64,000 bases of DNA, taken from the NCBI GenBank assembly GCA_910589195.1, contig CAJUTC010000012.1, positions 14,958 to 78,957 of the forward strand, in the 5' to 3' direction. Numbering within the stretch: position 1 is the stretch's first letter; each line of letters starts with the position of its first letter. Shown piece by piece: positions 26,772-35,960 of the stretch. Both the position numbers and the translations under genes were made by a program. The notes under the pieces were generated by a model that saw only the letters and a program-made list of their open reading frames with translations, was not told the DNA's origin and did no database searches. The stretch comes from an uncultured Lachnospiraceae bacterium (GTDB lineage Bacteria > Bacillota > Clostridia > Lachnospirales > Lachnospiraceae).

Positions 26772-27842
26772 ATGGACATGACATTGCGTTGGTATGGACC
26801 AGGGTACGATAGCGTATCCTTAAAGCAGATCCGCCAGATTCCAGGCGTAAAAGGTGTGGTTACGACCCTGATGGGAAAGATGCCGGGGGAAGTTTGGACA
26901 GAAGATGAGATCGCTGCTTTAAAAAAAGAAGTAGAGGATGCAGGCCTTAAAATTATGGGAATTGAGTCGGTCAATATTTCAGATGATATTAAGATCGGCA
27001 CAGAAAAGAGAGAAGAGCATATTGCGAATTACATTACTACCTTGGAGAATCTGGGAAAAGCGGATATCCATATGATCTGCTATAATTTTATGCCGGTATT
27101 TGACTGGACCCGTTCCGATTTGGCAAGGATGCGTCCTGACAGTTCTACAGTACTTGCCTATAACCAGGATGTAATTGACAAGATTGATCCGGAGCATATG
27201 CGGGAATCGGTTGAAAAGATGTCCAATGGATTTGTAATGCCTGGATGGGAGCCGGAGCGGTTAGAGAAGCTGAAAGCATTGTTCGAAGCTTATAAAGATG
27301 TGGACGCTGAGAAGCTGTTTGATAATCTGGTATATTTCCTGAAGGCGATTGGCCCGGTATGTGAAAAGTATGATATCCGCATGGGCATTCATCCGGATGA
27401 TCCGGCCTGGCCCATTTTTGGCCTTCCCAGGATTGTGAGAAATAAGGAAACTGTGGAACGTTTGCTGAAAGCGGTAGATAAGCCCTATAATGGCATTACC
27501 CTTTGCACTGGTTCCTTAGGATCCAATCAGAATAATGATATTTGTGATATTATCCGCGCCGCCAAGGGAAGGATCCCATTTGCCCATGTAAGGAACTTAA
27601 AGTACAACAGCGATCGTGATTTTGAAGAAGCGGCTCATCTGTCTTCTGACGGCTCCATGGATATGTATGCGATTATGAAAACTTTGTATGAAACCGGGTT
27701 TGACGGAATCATCCGCCCGGATCACGGAAGAATGATCTGGGATGAGGTTGCTATGCCAGGTTATGGCTTGTATGATAGGGCGCTGGGAGCGATTTACCTG
27801 GAAGGCCTGTGGGAAGCCATTGATAAAAACGCAAAGAATTAA
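26772..27842 (+). CDS. uxuA: D-mannonate dehydratase
   Basis: 356-residue TIM-barrel enzyme. It dehydrates D-mannonate to 2-keto-3-deoxygluconate, the last specific step of glucuronate breakdown. It begins MDMTLRWYGPGYDSVSLKQIRQIPGVKG-like in pieces (MDMTLRWYGPGYD; IRQIPGVKGVVTTL), with HPDDPAWPIFGLPRIV, CTGSLGSNQNND and RPDHGRMIWDE holding metal and substrate residues. The ATG at 26772 follows GTGGAGG; the frame extends back to 26751 without need. uxuB follows. Confidence 0.94.
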   Translation: MDMTLRWYGPGYDSVSLKQIRQIPGVKGVVTTLMGKMPGEVWTEDEIAALKKEVEDAGLKIMGIESVNISDDIKIGTEKREEHIANYITTLENLGKADIHMICYNFMPVFDWTRSDLARMRPDSSTVLAYNQDVIDKIDPEHMRESVEKMSNGFVMPGWEPERLEKLKALFEAYKDVDAEKLFDNLVYFLKAIGPVCEKYDIRMGIHPDDPAWPIFGLPRIVRNKETVERLLKAVDKPYNGITLCTGSLGSNQNNDICDIIRAAKGRIPFAHVRNLKYNSDRDFEEAAHLSSDGSMDMYAIMKTLYETGFDGIIRPDHGRMIWDEVAMPGYGLYDRALGAIYLEGLWEAIDKNAKN

Positions 27843-28000
27843 GCAGAGAATCAATCCTGCGGAAGATGGATATAATAAAAAGCAAATGCAGCAATGATGC
27901 CAAACCGCTGCAAATCAATAAGTGCGCTTAAAAGACCTGGTATAGAAATGGATATAGAAACATTTGAGGGCGCTTTCAATAATAAAGAGGGTAAAATATT

Positions 28001-29611
28001 ATGAAATTAACGATTGAAGGATTAAAAGACAAGGGTGCATGGGAGGCTGCCGGAATTAGCCTTCCTGCCTATGATGTTGAAAAAGTGTCAGCCGATACAA
28101 AGGCGGCTCCAGTATGGGTGCATTTTGGCGCGGGGAATATTTTCCGTATTTTTATCGGAGGCCTGGCCGATGCCCTGATTGCGAAGGGAGAATCTAATAA
28201 GGGGATTACTTGTGTAGAAACCTTTGACTTTGATGTGATTGATAAAATTTATAAACCTTATGATAATCTGGTTTTGGCAGTAACCTTAAAGGCGGACGGC
28301 TCTACAGACAAAAGCGTAATCGGTTCTTTGACTGAGGCAATTAAAGCACAGTCTGGCGATGCTTCTCAGTGGGCACGGCTGAAAGAAATTTTCGCAAATC
28401 CCGGCCTGCAGATGATTTCTTTTACCATTACCGAAAAAGGATATGCGCTGAAAGGGGCGGATGGAACCTTTTTCCCATTTATCCAGGCGGATATTGACAA
28501 CGGCCCTCAAAAGGCTGGATCTGCCATGGCGGTGGTATGCGCCTTGCTTTATGAGCGTTATCAGGCCTGCAAGGCTCCTCTTGCAGTCGTTTCCATGGAT
28601 AACTGTTCCCATAATGGTGAAAAACTGCAAAATTCAGTGCTTACTATGGCAAAGGAATGGGAGAAGAAAGGTTTTGTAGATGCAGGCTTTGTTGCTTACC
28701 TTTCTGATGAAGCCCAGGTATCCTTCCCATGGTCTATGATCGATAAGATTACCCCGCGGCCTGCAGATTCCGTTTGTGAGGAATTGAAAAAGGCAGGGGT
28801 GGAGGATATGGCTCCGGTGATCACCTCAAAGAAAACGTATATTGCGCCGTTTGTAAATGCAGAAGGCCCTCAGTATCTGGTAATTGAGGACAAGTTCCCC
28901 AATGGAAGGCCGGCACTGGAGAAGGCAGGTGTTTATATGACCGATCGGGATACGGTAAATAAGGTAGAACGGATGAAGGTAACAACCTGTTTGAATCCTC
29001 TTCATACAGTACTGGCGGTTTACGGCTGCGTATTAGGATATGATTTGATTGCGGATGAGATGAAGGATGAGCAGTTAAATAAGCTGGTTCACCAGATTGG
29101 CCCTGTAGAGGGAATGCCAGTTGTTACAGATCCGGGAATCCTTTCTCCGAAGGATTTTGTAGATGAAGTGATCCAGGTAAGGATTCCCAATCCCTTTATG
29201 CCGGATACGCCTCAGAGAATTGCCACAGATACGTCACAGAAGGTGGGAATCCGTTATGGAGAAACCATCAAAGCTTATGTGGAACGGTATGGTGACGCGA
29301 AAAAGCTGACGGCGATTCCGCTTGCGATTGCTGGATGGTGCCGTTATCTGCTGGCTGTGGATGATAAAGGTAATCCCTTTGAGTTGTCTGCTGATCCCAT
29401 GGTTCCGGAGCTTACAAAGCAGTTAGCAGGGATTGAAGTAGGAAAACCGGATACTTATAAAGGGCAGTTAAAACCTATTTTGTCCAATGTAAATATTTTC
29501 GGATGTGATTTGTATCAGGCAGGAATCGGTGAACGAATTGAGGAAATGTTTGTGGAAGAAATCGCAGGGGCAGGAGCGGTTCGGGAAACGCTGAAAAAAT
29601 ACATTGGCTGA
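28001..29611 (+). CDS. uxuB: D-mannonate oxidoreductase (fructuronate reductase)
   Basis: 536-residue member of the mannitol dehydrogenase family, a long-chain polyol dehydrogenase. It interconverts D-fructuronate and D-mannonate with NADH and feeds UxuA. The N-terminal nucleotide-binding site is WVHFGAGNIFRIF (about residues 39-51), and the C-terminal catalytic domain has LNPLHTVLAVYGCVLGYD with the expected histidine. The substrate is assigned from the adjacent uxuA. It lies 158 bp after uxuA, with nothing recognisable between. Confidence 0.88.
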   Translation: MKLTIEGLKDKGAWEAAGISLPAYDVEKVSADTKAAPVWVHFGAGNIFRIFIGGLADALIAKGESNKGITCVETFDFDVIDKIYKPYDNLVLAVTLKADGSTDKSVIGSLTEAIKAQSGDASQWARLKEIFANPGLQMISFTITEKGYALKGADGTFFPFIQADIDNGPQKAGSAMAVVCALLYERYQACKAPLAVVSMDNCSHNGEKLQNSVLTMAKEWEKKGFVDAGFVAYLSDEAQVSFPWSMIDKITPRPADSVCEELKKAGVEDMAPVITSKKTYIAPFVNAEGPQYLVIEDKFPNGRPALEKAGVYMTDRDTVNKVERMKVTTCLNPLHTVLAVYGCVLGYDLIADEMKDEQLNKLVHQIGPVEGMPVVTDPGILSPKDFVDEVIQVRIPNPFMPDTPQRIATDTSQKVGIRYGETIKAYVERYGDAKKLTAIPLAIAGWCRYLLAVDDKGNPFELSADPMVPELTKQLAGIEVGKPDTYKGQLKPILSNVNIFGCDLYQAGIGERIEEMFVEEIAGAGAVRETLKKYIG

Positions 29612-29705
29612 TTGCTGCCAAAAGAATGTATTGTCCAGGTTATTGGTGAAGACCACCTTTTTGAAACCGAGTTTCTGCTGAAAACAGTATGTGGCTGAGG
29701 GGAAT

Positions 29706-29915
29706 ATGGTATCCAGGAAAAACAAACGTAAAATAGTATATGACGGGGTAAACTATTATTGGTATGTGAGAGTCAGTGAACATAGCTATAGAGTGCATAT
29801 CATATCGGATGATAAAAAAGTGCATTTAGAATATCCGTTCTTAGATGCGGAAATCCCTGTTACACCACAAGAGATTAGAAACCATTTGAAAGAATATTAC
29901 GATAATATCTTATAG
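29706..29915 (+). CDS. Small hypothetical protein
   Basis: 69 residues from ATG 29706 (GAGGGG upstream; a GTG at 29691 is possible). It reads as a small beta-rich protein: MVSRKNKRKIVYDGVNYY, then WYVRVSEHSYRVHII, then an acidic helix ending in HLKEYYDNIL. I do not recognise a family. A decayed relative follows directly (29971-30175), so this appears to be the surviving member of a tandem pair. It could be a remnant of a mobile or toxin-antitoxin-type locus, but nothing in the sequence proves it. Confidence 0.5.
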   Translation: MVSRKNKRKIVYDGVNYYWYVRVSEHSYRVHIISDDKKVHLEYPFLDAEIPVTPQEIRNHLKEYYDNIL

Positions 29916-29970
29916 GGAATACGTTTCTGAAAAGAGAGATAAACGAATACAAACCGGATGACGAAAGGAT

Positions 29971-30175
29971 GAGGATGTTGCAAAGTTCCATAAATCCATA
30001 GGATATAACGGGAAACCATTTAATGGATACGTTATATATGATGGGATTTATTGACTTGCAGCATCCTCTTATGTTTTGCGAATAAGTGTTCAAGATGGAA
30101 AGGGCATCCCGGGATGGGTTTGAACTGAACTATCCGCTGCCTTCTAGCGTATGGCAAAATTCAAACACACTCTAA
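29971..30175 (+). pseudogene. Degenerate paralogue of the preceding small gene
   Basis: Reading from about 29983 gives KFHKSIGYNGKPFNG, then VIYDGIY, a TGA stop at 30052-30054, SYVLRISVQDGKG, a frameshift near 30121, then ELNYPLPSSVW. These pieces line up with IVYDGVNYY, SYRVHIISDDKK and LEYPFLDAE of the intact neighbour in the same order. One in-frame stop and one frameshift mark it as dead. It ends against the 3' end of the DAHP synthase gene. Confidence 0.6.
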
Positions 30176-31206
30176 TACAATGCTTCTGCAATCTCATAAA
30201 TCAACCGCTCAGAATCGTCCCATCCCAAACAAGGATCGGTAATGGATTTTCCGTAACAGCCATCTCCGATTTTCTGTGCTCCTGGTTCGATGTAGCTTTC
30301 GATCATCAAACCTTTGACAAGGCTGTGGATTTCAGAGGCATGCCTGCGGCTGTGAAGTACTTCTTTTGCAATACGGATCTGTTCCTTGTATTGTTTGTTT
30401 GAATTGGAATGATTGGTATCAATTATGCAGGCAGGGTACTGCAAATTCCCCCGTTCTTCATAAAGCCTTAGAAGAAGTTCCAAATCCTCATAGTGGTAAT
30501 TGGGCTGGCATTGGCCGTGCTTGTTTACGGAACCACGGAGGATGGTGTGGGTTAAGGGATTTCCGGGCGTTTTCACTTCCCAGCCGCGGAAGATAAATTC
30601 ATGGCCATGCTGTGCGGCATAAACGGAATTTAACATAACCGATAAGCCGCCGCTGGTGGGATTTTTCATCCCTACCGGAACATCGCAGCCGCTGGAAACT
30701 AGCCGATGGTACTGGTTTTCTACGGAACGGGCGCCTACTGCCACATAGGACATCATGTCAGATAAATAATTTAAATTTTCTGGATAAAGCATTTCATCTG
30801 CGGTACTTAGCCCCGTTTCCCGTAACACTCTCATATGCATATGGCGGATTGCCAAGATTCCTTCCAGCATATTCGGCTTTTTTTCCGGATCCGGCTGATG
30901 GAGCATTCCTTTATAGCCCTCTCCGGTAGTGCGGGGTTTATTGGTGTATACCCGGGGGATGATAATCAGCCGGTCTGCTGTTCTTTCTTGAACTTTTACT
31001 AATCGGCTTACATAATCGCAAACCGAATCTTCATTATCGGCAGAACAAGGGCCGATGATTAAAATAAACTTATCGCTTTTTCCTGTAAAAACATCGGCAA
31101 TCGCAGCATCACGCGCCGTTTTGATTTCTGCAAGGTTTGCAGGAAGCGGGTACTGCTCACGGATTTCTGCCGGAGTAGGCAATTTATTAATAAATTTGAA
31201 TCCCAT
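30172..31206 (-). CDS. 3-deoxy-7-phosphoheptulonate (DAHP) synthase, type I
   Basis: 344-residue AroF/AroG/AroH-type enzyme that joins phosphoenolpyruvate and erythrose 4-phosphate, the first step of aromatic amino acid synthesis. Family motifs: IIGPCSADNEDSV (about 65), RVYTNKPRTTGEGYKGM in two parts (RVYTNKPRTT and GYKGM), VGARSVENQYHR (about 150), PVGMKNPTSGG, and CIIDTNHSNS late. The ATG at 31206 has TGGAGG 8 bases upstream; the frame opens slightly earlier at 31221. AroFGH-type enzymes are usually feedback-inhibited by one aromatic amino acid; which one cannot be seen here. Confidence 0.93.
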   Translation of the reverse strand: MGFKFINKLPTPAEIREQYPLPANLAEIKTARDAAIADVFTGKSDKFILIIGPCSADNEDSVCDYVSRLVKVQERTADRLIIIPRVYTNKPRTTGEGYKGMLHQPDPEKKPNMLEGILAIRHMHMRVLRETGLSTADEMLYPENLNYLSDMMSYVAVGARSVENQYHRLVSSGCDVPVGMKNPTSGGLSVMLNSVYAAQHGHEFIFRGWEVKTPGNPLTHTILRGSVNKHGQCQPNYHYEDLELLLRLYEERGNLQYPACIIDTNHSNSNKQYKEQIRIAKEVLHSRRHASEIHSLVKGLMIESYIEPGAQKIGDGCYGKSITDPCLGWDDSERLIYEIAEALY

Positions 31207-31263
31207 GATGATATCCTCCATAAAATTTCAATAAAATAGTAAGCATTGTAAGCCATTTGTAAT

Positions 31264-31292
31264 TTGACCTGCAGCCATTGCTCCATTATAAT
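31264..31292 (+). promoter_or_regulatory. Promoter of exported protein gene
   Basis: TTGACC (31264-31269), 17 bp, TATAAT (31287-31292), about 100 bp before the start codon at 31394. The same AT-rich centre could serve the divergent DAHP synthase gene. Confidence 0.65.
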
Positions 31293-31393
31293 ATAGGTAC
31301 AGGCAGAAATCAAGAGATTGGAACAGGAAACTTTATAGATTTAAAGTGTTCAAGTAACTGTGCCTGACAGTATGTTAGAAAGGAATTAATAAG

Positions 31394-32074
31394 ATGAAAA
31401 AAAGCATGATCGCAATCGTATTGGTTGCAGGAATAGCAGGTACTATGGTATCAATGGCAGCGACAAAGCAAGTAATCCGCATGGGAGAAACCTCTGCTGC
31501 TGTCACAGAGGAAGCGGCTACAGAACAATCTGCTACACAACAACCAGAGGGAGAACAGTCAGAAACGGCGCCTGAGAGCTATAAAATGTGGGGGTCTGTA
31601 ATGAATGTGTCCGAAGGCGGTTTTTCATTTGAACGGCAGTTTGAAGAGGGCGGTTCAGAGGAAGTAATTGTCCATATTGATCCGGAACAGACACTGGTTT
31701 TAGGCAGTGACGGATATCCTGTGAACCTGGATCAAATGAAAGCCGGAAATAGCGTGTATGTATATGCGGGGCCCGCCATGACCTTAAGTTTGCCACCCCA
31801 GGTAACGGCGGTTATGGTAATTGTTGATAATAAGCAGGATAATGCTATGCCGGAATACGTGACAGCGGCAGAAGCCTTGACAGAAGACGGACAGGGCAAT
31901 TTCCGGTTAAAGACCGCAGGCGGACAAGAATTTAACGTTTTGTCTGACTGTGAAATCATCCCATACCTTACCAGGCAGGCTGTGAGGCTGTCTGATGTTG
32001 TCGAAGGGAGCCACTGCCTAATCTGGGTAGGGACAGAGGGAGCTGTCGAAAAGATAGTATTGTTTAACGAATAG
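31394..32074 (+). CDS. Exported hypothetical protein
   Basis: 226 residues with an N-terminal signal peptide (KKS, hydrophobic stretch to about residue 22, then MAATKQ), a Thr/Glu/Gln-rich linker (about 33-60) and a compact C-terminal region predicted to be mostly beta strand. The C-terminal region contains two similar halves (around FSFERQFEEGGSEEVIVHID and GQGNFRLKTAGGQEFNVL), suggesting a duplicated small domain. No catalytic motif is recognised. The start has GAAAGGAATT upstream, and a terminator follows directly. Function unknown; it likely sits at the cell surface. Confidence 0.65.
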   Translation: MKKSMIAIVLVAGIAGTMVSMAATKQVIRMGETSAAVTEEAATEQSATQQPEGEQSETAPESYKMWGSVMNVSEGGFSFERQFEEGGSEEVIVHIDPEQTLVLGSDGYPVNLDQMKAGNSVYVYAGPAMTLSLPPQVTAVMVIVDNKQDNAMPEYVTAAEALTEDGQGNFRLKTAGGQEFNVLSDCEIIPYLTRQAVRLSDVVEGSHCLIWVGTEGAVEKIVLFNE

Positions 32075-32075
32075 C

Positions 32076-32122
32076 AAAAAACCTTCGGATGAGGCTATTG
32101 CGGCCATGTCCGGAGGTTTTTA
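32076..32122 (+). terminator. Intrinsic terminator
   Basis: AAAAACCTTCGGA pairs with TCCGGAGGTTTTT across a loop of about 20 bases, right after the exported-protein gene. The T run reads TTTTTATTTTT. Confidence 0.75.
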
Positions 32123-32409
32123 TTTTTGCTTTGCCAGCGAGCGGCTACACGTTATAAATTGCAACAGAGCTGAACTACAAATAAGCAAACAAGTTAAATT
32201 TAATAGCTACTTTTTCGGAATACTACGTATAATAGTATATAAAAGAAATGGGAACATATGTTTCATAGAATTTGGCGATCCAGCTTAAAAAAAAGCGAAA
32301 TGATAATATTTGTGATAAACTCTAATTATCTAGAAAATTTATTAAGCAGCATAAAATTAGGGGTTATGAAAAAATTGGTTTGGCAGGAAATAACAGAAAG
32401 GATAAGGAT
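32123..32409. other. AT-rich intergenic region
   Basis: About 290 bp before the first choline-binding-type gene. It is very AT-rich, with several TATAAT-like words but no -35/-10 pair I would defend. No gene or stable hairpin is seen. Confidence 0.4.
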
Positions 32410-33252
32410 ATGAGAAAACACATTATTACGTTAATTTTGGCAATGGCTTTATCCGCAGGTCTTGTAATTACCGTATCTGCCGGCTGGCAGGAAAGCAGCC
32501 AGGGCTGGCGGTACGAGAACGAGGACGGTTCCCAGGCGACAAATGGCTGGCAGCAGATTGATGGCGGCTGGTATTACTTTGACGAACAGGGCTATCGGTT
32601 GGAACATGGCCTTACGCCGGATGGGTACTGGCTGGATGAAAGCGGCCTGGCAAGTGAGGAAATGCGGGTTTATGGAGCCTGTATGTTTGCGCCTACCAGT
32701 TATCAGACAGAAGGGGATAAGATTTTGATTACAGGCAATATCTGCGATACCCAGTATAGTTCAGATGAATCTTTAAAAGCGTTAAAACCGGGAGATACGA
32801 TTCTGGTTCCAAGTAATTATGGACGGGTGTGTGAGTTTGACAGGCCGTTTGCAGTTGCTGATACCAAGTTGGTTGATACCTTAGATGGGTATTATGACTA
32901 TAAAAGCGGCGAATTAAAAGAAGGAAGCAGGACTATGAAATGTGTCTATGTTAATATGCCGGATTCTACAGGAGGAGAGGCCAGTGAGTTTATTTTTGCT
33001 GAGGATCATATGAATTTTTATTATGCTGGAAGCCCCGGTCAGCCGCTGTACCGGATTGTAAAGAAGGACGTGGTATTAATCGCAGATGCTGGTACAAACT
33101 TTATTCCGGTTTATTCTTCTGGTATGGAATCTTTATCCCAGACTCTGGAAAAGTGGACGACTCATGGCTATAATGACTATTATGTTATGAGAGTGGAGCT
33201 GACAGGTGGCCATATCGACCAGGCAAAGGATATGGTGAGAAATTATAGTTAG
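32410..33252 (+). CDS. Secreted protein with choline-binding-type repeats
   Basis: 280 residues. A signal peptide (MRKHIITLILAMALSAG, cleavage near VSA-GW) is followed by two or three cell-wall-binding repeats of the choline-binding type (GWRYENEDGSQATNGWQQIDGGWYYFDEQGY read as GWRYENEDG, NGWQQIDGGWYYFDEQG, DGYWLDESG; residues 24-80). The C-terminal 190 residues form a domain I do not recognise. The ATG at 32410 follows AAAGGATAAGG; an upstream ATG at 32380 lacks signal-peptide logic. Probably held at the cell surface by teichoic-acid choline or a similar ligand. Confidence 0.75.
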   Translation: MRKHIITLILAMALSAGLVITVSAGWQESSQGWRYENEDGSQATNGWQQIDGGWYYFDEQGYRLEHGLTPDGYWLDESGLASEEMRVYGACMFAPTSYQTEGDKILITGNICDTQYSSDESLKALKPGDTILVPSNYGRVCEFDRPFAVADTKLVDTLDGYYDYKSGELKEGSRTMKCVYVNMPDSTGGEASEFIFAEDHMNFYYAGSPGQPLYRIVKKDVVLIADAGTNFIPVYSSGMESLSQTLEKWTTHGYNDYYVMRVELTGGHIDQAKDMVRNYS

Positions 33253-33321
33253 GGAAACTACAATTCGATTTCGCTATAATTTGGGGAATTTAGGTAACTA
33301 TAATTTAGGTAAAAACAGACC

Positions 33322-33350
33322 TTGACAAGGAGTGGATTCTTCTATATAAT
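33322..33350 (+). promoter_or_regulatory. Promoter of T-box/tyrS
   Basis: A perfect TTGACA (33322-33327), 17 bp, perfect TATAAT (33345-33350). This consensus promoter suits a transcript that is controlled afterwards by attenuation. Confidence 0.9.
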
Positions 33351-33356
33351 GAGGAT

Positions 33357-33673
33357 TAATTTCAAAACAAGCGATGATAAGAACAAGTAGTATCAGGAAA
33401 CCCCGAACAGAAAGCAGCCGGATGATGAGAGGCGCGCGGAAGACCCGATATGAATACATCTTTGAGCTTCACACCGAAGTCTGGTTTTGCGGGATTCATT
33501 TATGCAGAACATGGATGGTAGGCTGTGACGGTATCCTGCACCCGTTATCGTGCCAGAGTATAGGCGGATGGCCGGTACTTGGTAAGGTAAGCAGCGTGAG
33601 CTGTTTATAAATGTAAGGTGGTAACACGGGTATATGCCCCGTCCTTCGTGATGACAGAAGGACGGGGTTTTTT
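33357..33673 (+). ncRNA. Tyrosyl T-box leader
   Basis: A T-box riboswitch in front of tyrS. The 5' part has the stem I elements (AAGCGATGATAAGAACAAGTAGTA-like, read as GATGATAAGAACAAGTAG, and the AG bulge region); the specifier is the Tyr codon TAC at 33455-33457 within GAATACATC. The T-box proper is AAGGTGGTAACACGGG (33615-33630). The terminator is CCCCGTCCTTC (33637-33647) with GAAGGACGGGG (33657-33667), then TTTTTT. Uncharged tRNA-Tyr would pair with the specifier and the T-box bulge and prevent termination. Confidence 0.93.
33637..33673 (+). terminator. T-box attenuator terminator
   Basis: An 11-bp perfect GC-rich stem with a 9-base loop and six Ts. The competing antiterminator uses GGTGGTAACACGGG and the 5' half of this stem. 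Confidence 0.9.
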
Positions 33674-33735
33674 GCTTGTAGGAAATCAACTATAACAATT
33701 ACACAAATCAACGCAAAACAAAAGGAGAATGTGGT

Positions 33736-34962
33736 ATGCAGGTTTATGAAGAGCTGGTAGCCAGAGGTCTGATTGCACAGGTTACCAATGAAGAAGAAAT
33801 CCGGAATATGATCAATCAGGGGAAGGCTGTATTTTATATTGGGTTTGACCCGACAGCAGACAGCCTTCATGTGGGGCATTTTATGGCGCTGTGTTTGATG
33901 AAGCGTCTGCAGATGGCTGGAAATAAACCGATTGCTTTAATTGGAGGGGGAACAGCTATGATTGGGGATCCTTCCGGTCGTTCCGATATGCGGCAGATGA
34001 TGACGACAGAAACCATTGCCCACAATGTAGAATGTTTTAAGAAGCAGATGAGCCGCTTTATTGATTTTTCCCAAGATCGGGCAATGTTGGTAAATAATGC
34101 GGAATGGCTGCTGGATTTAAATTATGTGGAGGTTCTTAGGGATATTGGGCCTCATTTTTCTGTAAACCGTATGTTGACAGCAGAGTGCTATAAGCAGCGG
34201 ATGGAAAAAGGATTAAGCTTTTTAGAGTTTAACTATATGATAATGCAAAGCTATGATTTCTATGAGTTGTTCCGGCGTTACGGATGCAATATGCAGTTTG
34301 GCGGTGACGATCAGTGGAGCAATATGCTAGGCGGCACAGAGCTGATCCGTCGGAAGTTAGGGAAGGATGCCCACGCTATGACCATTACCCTTCTTTTAAA
34401 TTCAGAAGGCAAAAAGATGGGGAAAACCCAGTCTGGCGCGGTATGGCTGGATCCGGATAAAACCTCACCTTTTGAGTTCTACCAGTACTGGAGAAATGTG
34501 GCAGACGCCGATGTGCTGAAGTGCCTGAGGATGTTAACATTCCTGCCGTTTGGGCAGATCGAAGAGATGGATTCCTGGGAGGGGAGTCAGTTAAACCAGG
34601 CGAAAGAAATCCTGGCATATGAACTGACTAACCTGGTTCACGGGCCAGAAGAGGCAAAAAAAGCCCAAGAGGCTTCCAAGGCGCTGTTTGCGGGAGGCGG
34701 GGACGCTACCCATATGCCAAGTTATGAGTTAAAGGAAGAAGATTTCAGGGATGGCGCCATCGACATTTTAGGGGTATTAACCTCCTCCGGTCTGGCCGGA
34801 AGCCGCTCAGAAGCCAGAAGAAATGTGGAACAGGGCGGGGTTTCCGTAGACGGTGTCCAGGAAAAGGATGTGAAAAAAACTTATACAAAAGAGGATTTCT
34901 TTGGGGATGGGAAAGTGGTAAAACGGGGTAAGAAAAATTTTATGAGAGTGTTTGCCAGGTAA
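33736..34962 (+). CDS. tyrS: Tyrosyl-tRNA synthetase
   Basis: 408-residue class Ic synthetase. Tyrosine- and ATP-binding motifs: GFDPTADSLHVGHFMAL (the HIGH equivalent is HVGH), QFGGDDQWSNML, and KKMGKT as the KMSKS-type loop. A C-terminal S4 RNA-binding domain (about 345-405; SGLAGSRSEARRNVEQGGVSV) binds the tRNA. The start follows AAAGGAGAATG. It is controlled by the upstream tyrosyl T-box. Confidence 0.96.
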   Translation: MQVYEELVARGLIAQVTNEEEIRNMINQGKAVFYIGFDPTADSLHVGHFMALCLMKRLQMAGNKPIALIGGGTAMIGDPSGRSDMRQMMTTETIAHNVECFKKQMSRFIDFSQDRAMLVNNAEWLLDLNYVEVLRDIGPHFSVNRMLTAECYKQRMEKGLSFLEFNYMIMQSYDFYELFRRYGCNMQFGGDDQWSNMLGGTELIRRKLGKDAHAMTITLLLNSEGKKMGKTQSGAVWLDPDKTSPFEFYQYWRNVADADVLKCLRMLTFLPFGQIEEMDSWEGSQLNQAKEILAYELTNLVHGPEEAKKAQEASKALFAGGGDATHMPSYELKEEDFRDGAIDILGVLTSSGLAGSRSEARRNVEQGGVSVDGVQEKDVKKTYTKEDFFGDGKVVKRGKKNFMRVFAR

Positions 34963-35014
34963 CATTCTGATACCTGAAAACAGATTTTAATTAGGAGAGA
35001 TAGGAAACGTTCTC

Positions 35015-35043
35015 TTGCTTTTTTGGAAGAATAAGGGTATGAT
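35015..35043 (+). promoter_or_regulatory. Promoter upstream of second choline-binding-type gene
   Basis: TTGCTT (35015-35020), 17 bp, TATGAT (35038-35043), about 120 bp before the start codon. Confidence 0.5.
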
Positions 35044-35163
35044 AGTAGTACTCACTGGCCTTCTTTCACCTATGATTGTTGTACACGGGGAAATATGGGT
35101 GCCTGTGAAGCCGGTCACTGGAAGTAAAGGAACAAAAACAAACAGAAAGGAGCATTTCTGTTA

Positions 35164-35919
35164 ATGAAATTTAGTCAAATGAAAAAAGTATCAGCCATGA
35201 TTCTGACTGTGGCCATCACATTAGGAGGAAATTTAATTTCTTATGCTGATTGGAAGCAGGATGGGCTGGGGTGGTGGTATGAACAAGCGGATGGAAGCTA
35301 TCCGGTCAGTACCTGGTATGAGGATACAGACGGATCCTGGTATTTCTTTAATGAGAACGGCTATATGATTTCCAATTGTTACCGAAGCATCGACAGCAAC
35401 ATTTACGCTTTCGGATATAACGGAAAATGGACAGGGACGATGTTTTCCGATCTGCAGCCTGGTGTATGGGCGGGAAATAATTACAGCAATGAATGGTCTG
35501 GTTTTCATTTAAATATACCGGAAGGATATCGGATAGAACTGGCATCTGACACAGGAACCATTGAAAACGTGGAAACGTTTGTGGAATTTGTGGTGTGGGC
35601 GCCGGATGGTTCCGGATCTGCCATTGAACTGGAATACGCGGACGCATATGATTATACAAACGGAACAGCTACTACACCGGAATATGTGGCCCTGATGCAT
35701 GGGCTTAGGCTCAGTTTGGAGGGGTATTCCATAGAAGGGATTACTAATGTTCAACTGGGAGGAAACGAATATGCAAAACTGTCTACCAGGCGGCATTCGA
35801 TGCAGAAGCGTGAATTATACTGCCGGAAGGTTGGGGAGCATTATTTTGAGTGCGTCAGTGTGATTTACTGGCCCACGGGCGAGGCGGCGATTAACGGCCT
35901 TCTGTCCAGCATTTACTAA
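35164..35919 (+). CDS. Secreted protein with choline-binding-type repeats
   Basis: 251 residues. A signal peptide (MKFSQMKKVSAMILTVAIT, cleavage near SYA-DW) precedes two aromatic-rich wall-binding repeats (WKQDGLGWWYEQADG and WYEDTDGSWYFFNENGY; about residues 29-65). The C-terminal domain of about 170 residues is unknown, with a WSGFHLNIPEGY segment seen in other clostridial exported proteins. It resembles the secreted protein at 32.4 kb in its N-terminal half only. The start has AGAAAGGAGC upstream. Confidence 0.7.
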   Translation: MKFSQMKKVSAMILTVAITLGGNLISYADWKQDGLGWWYEQADGSYPVSTWYEDTDGSWYFFNENGYMISNCYRSIDSNIYAFGYNGKWTGTMFSDLQPGVWAGNNYSNEWSGFHLNIPEGYRIELASDTGTIENVETFVEFVVWAPDGSGSAIELEYADAYDYTNGTATTPEYVALMHGLRLSLEGYSIEGITNVQLGGNEYAKLSTRRHSMQKRELYCRKVGEHYFECVSVIYWPTGEAAINGLLSSIY

Positions 35920-35924
35920 TTTTC

Positions 35925-35953
35925 TTGACAAAACCATTAGCTTTCGATAAAAT
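35925..35953 (+). promoter_or_regulatory. Promoter of mntP leader
   Basis: A perfect TTGACA (35925-35930), 17-bp spacer, TAAAAT (35948-35953). The transcript would start right at the riboswitch P1 stem. Confidence 0.8.
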
Positions 35954-35960
35954 GTTGGAA

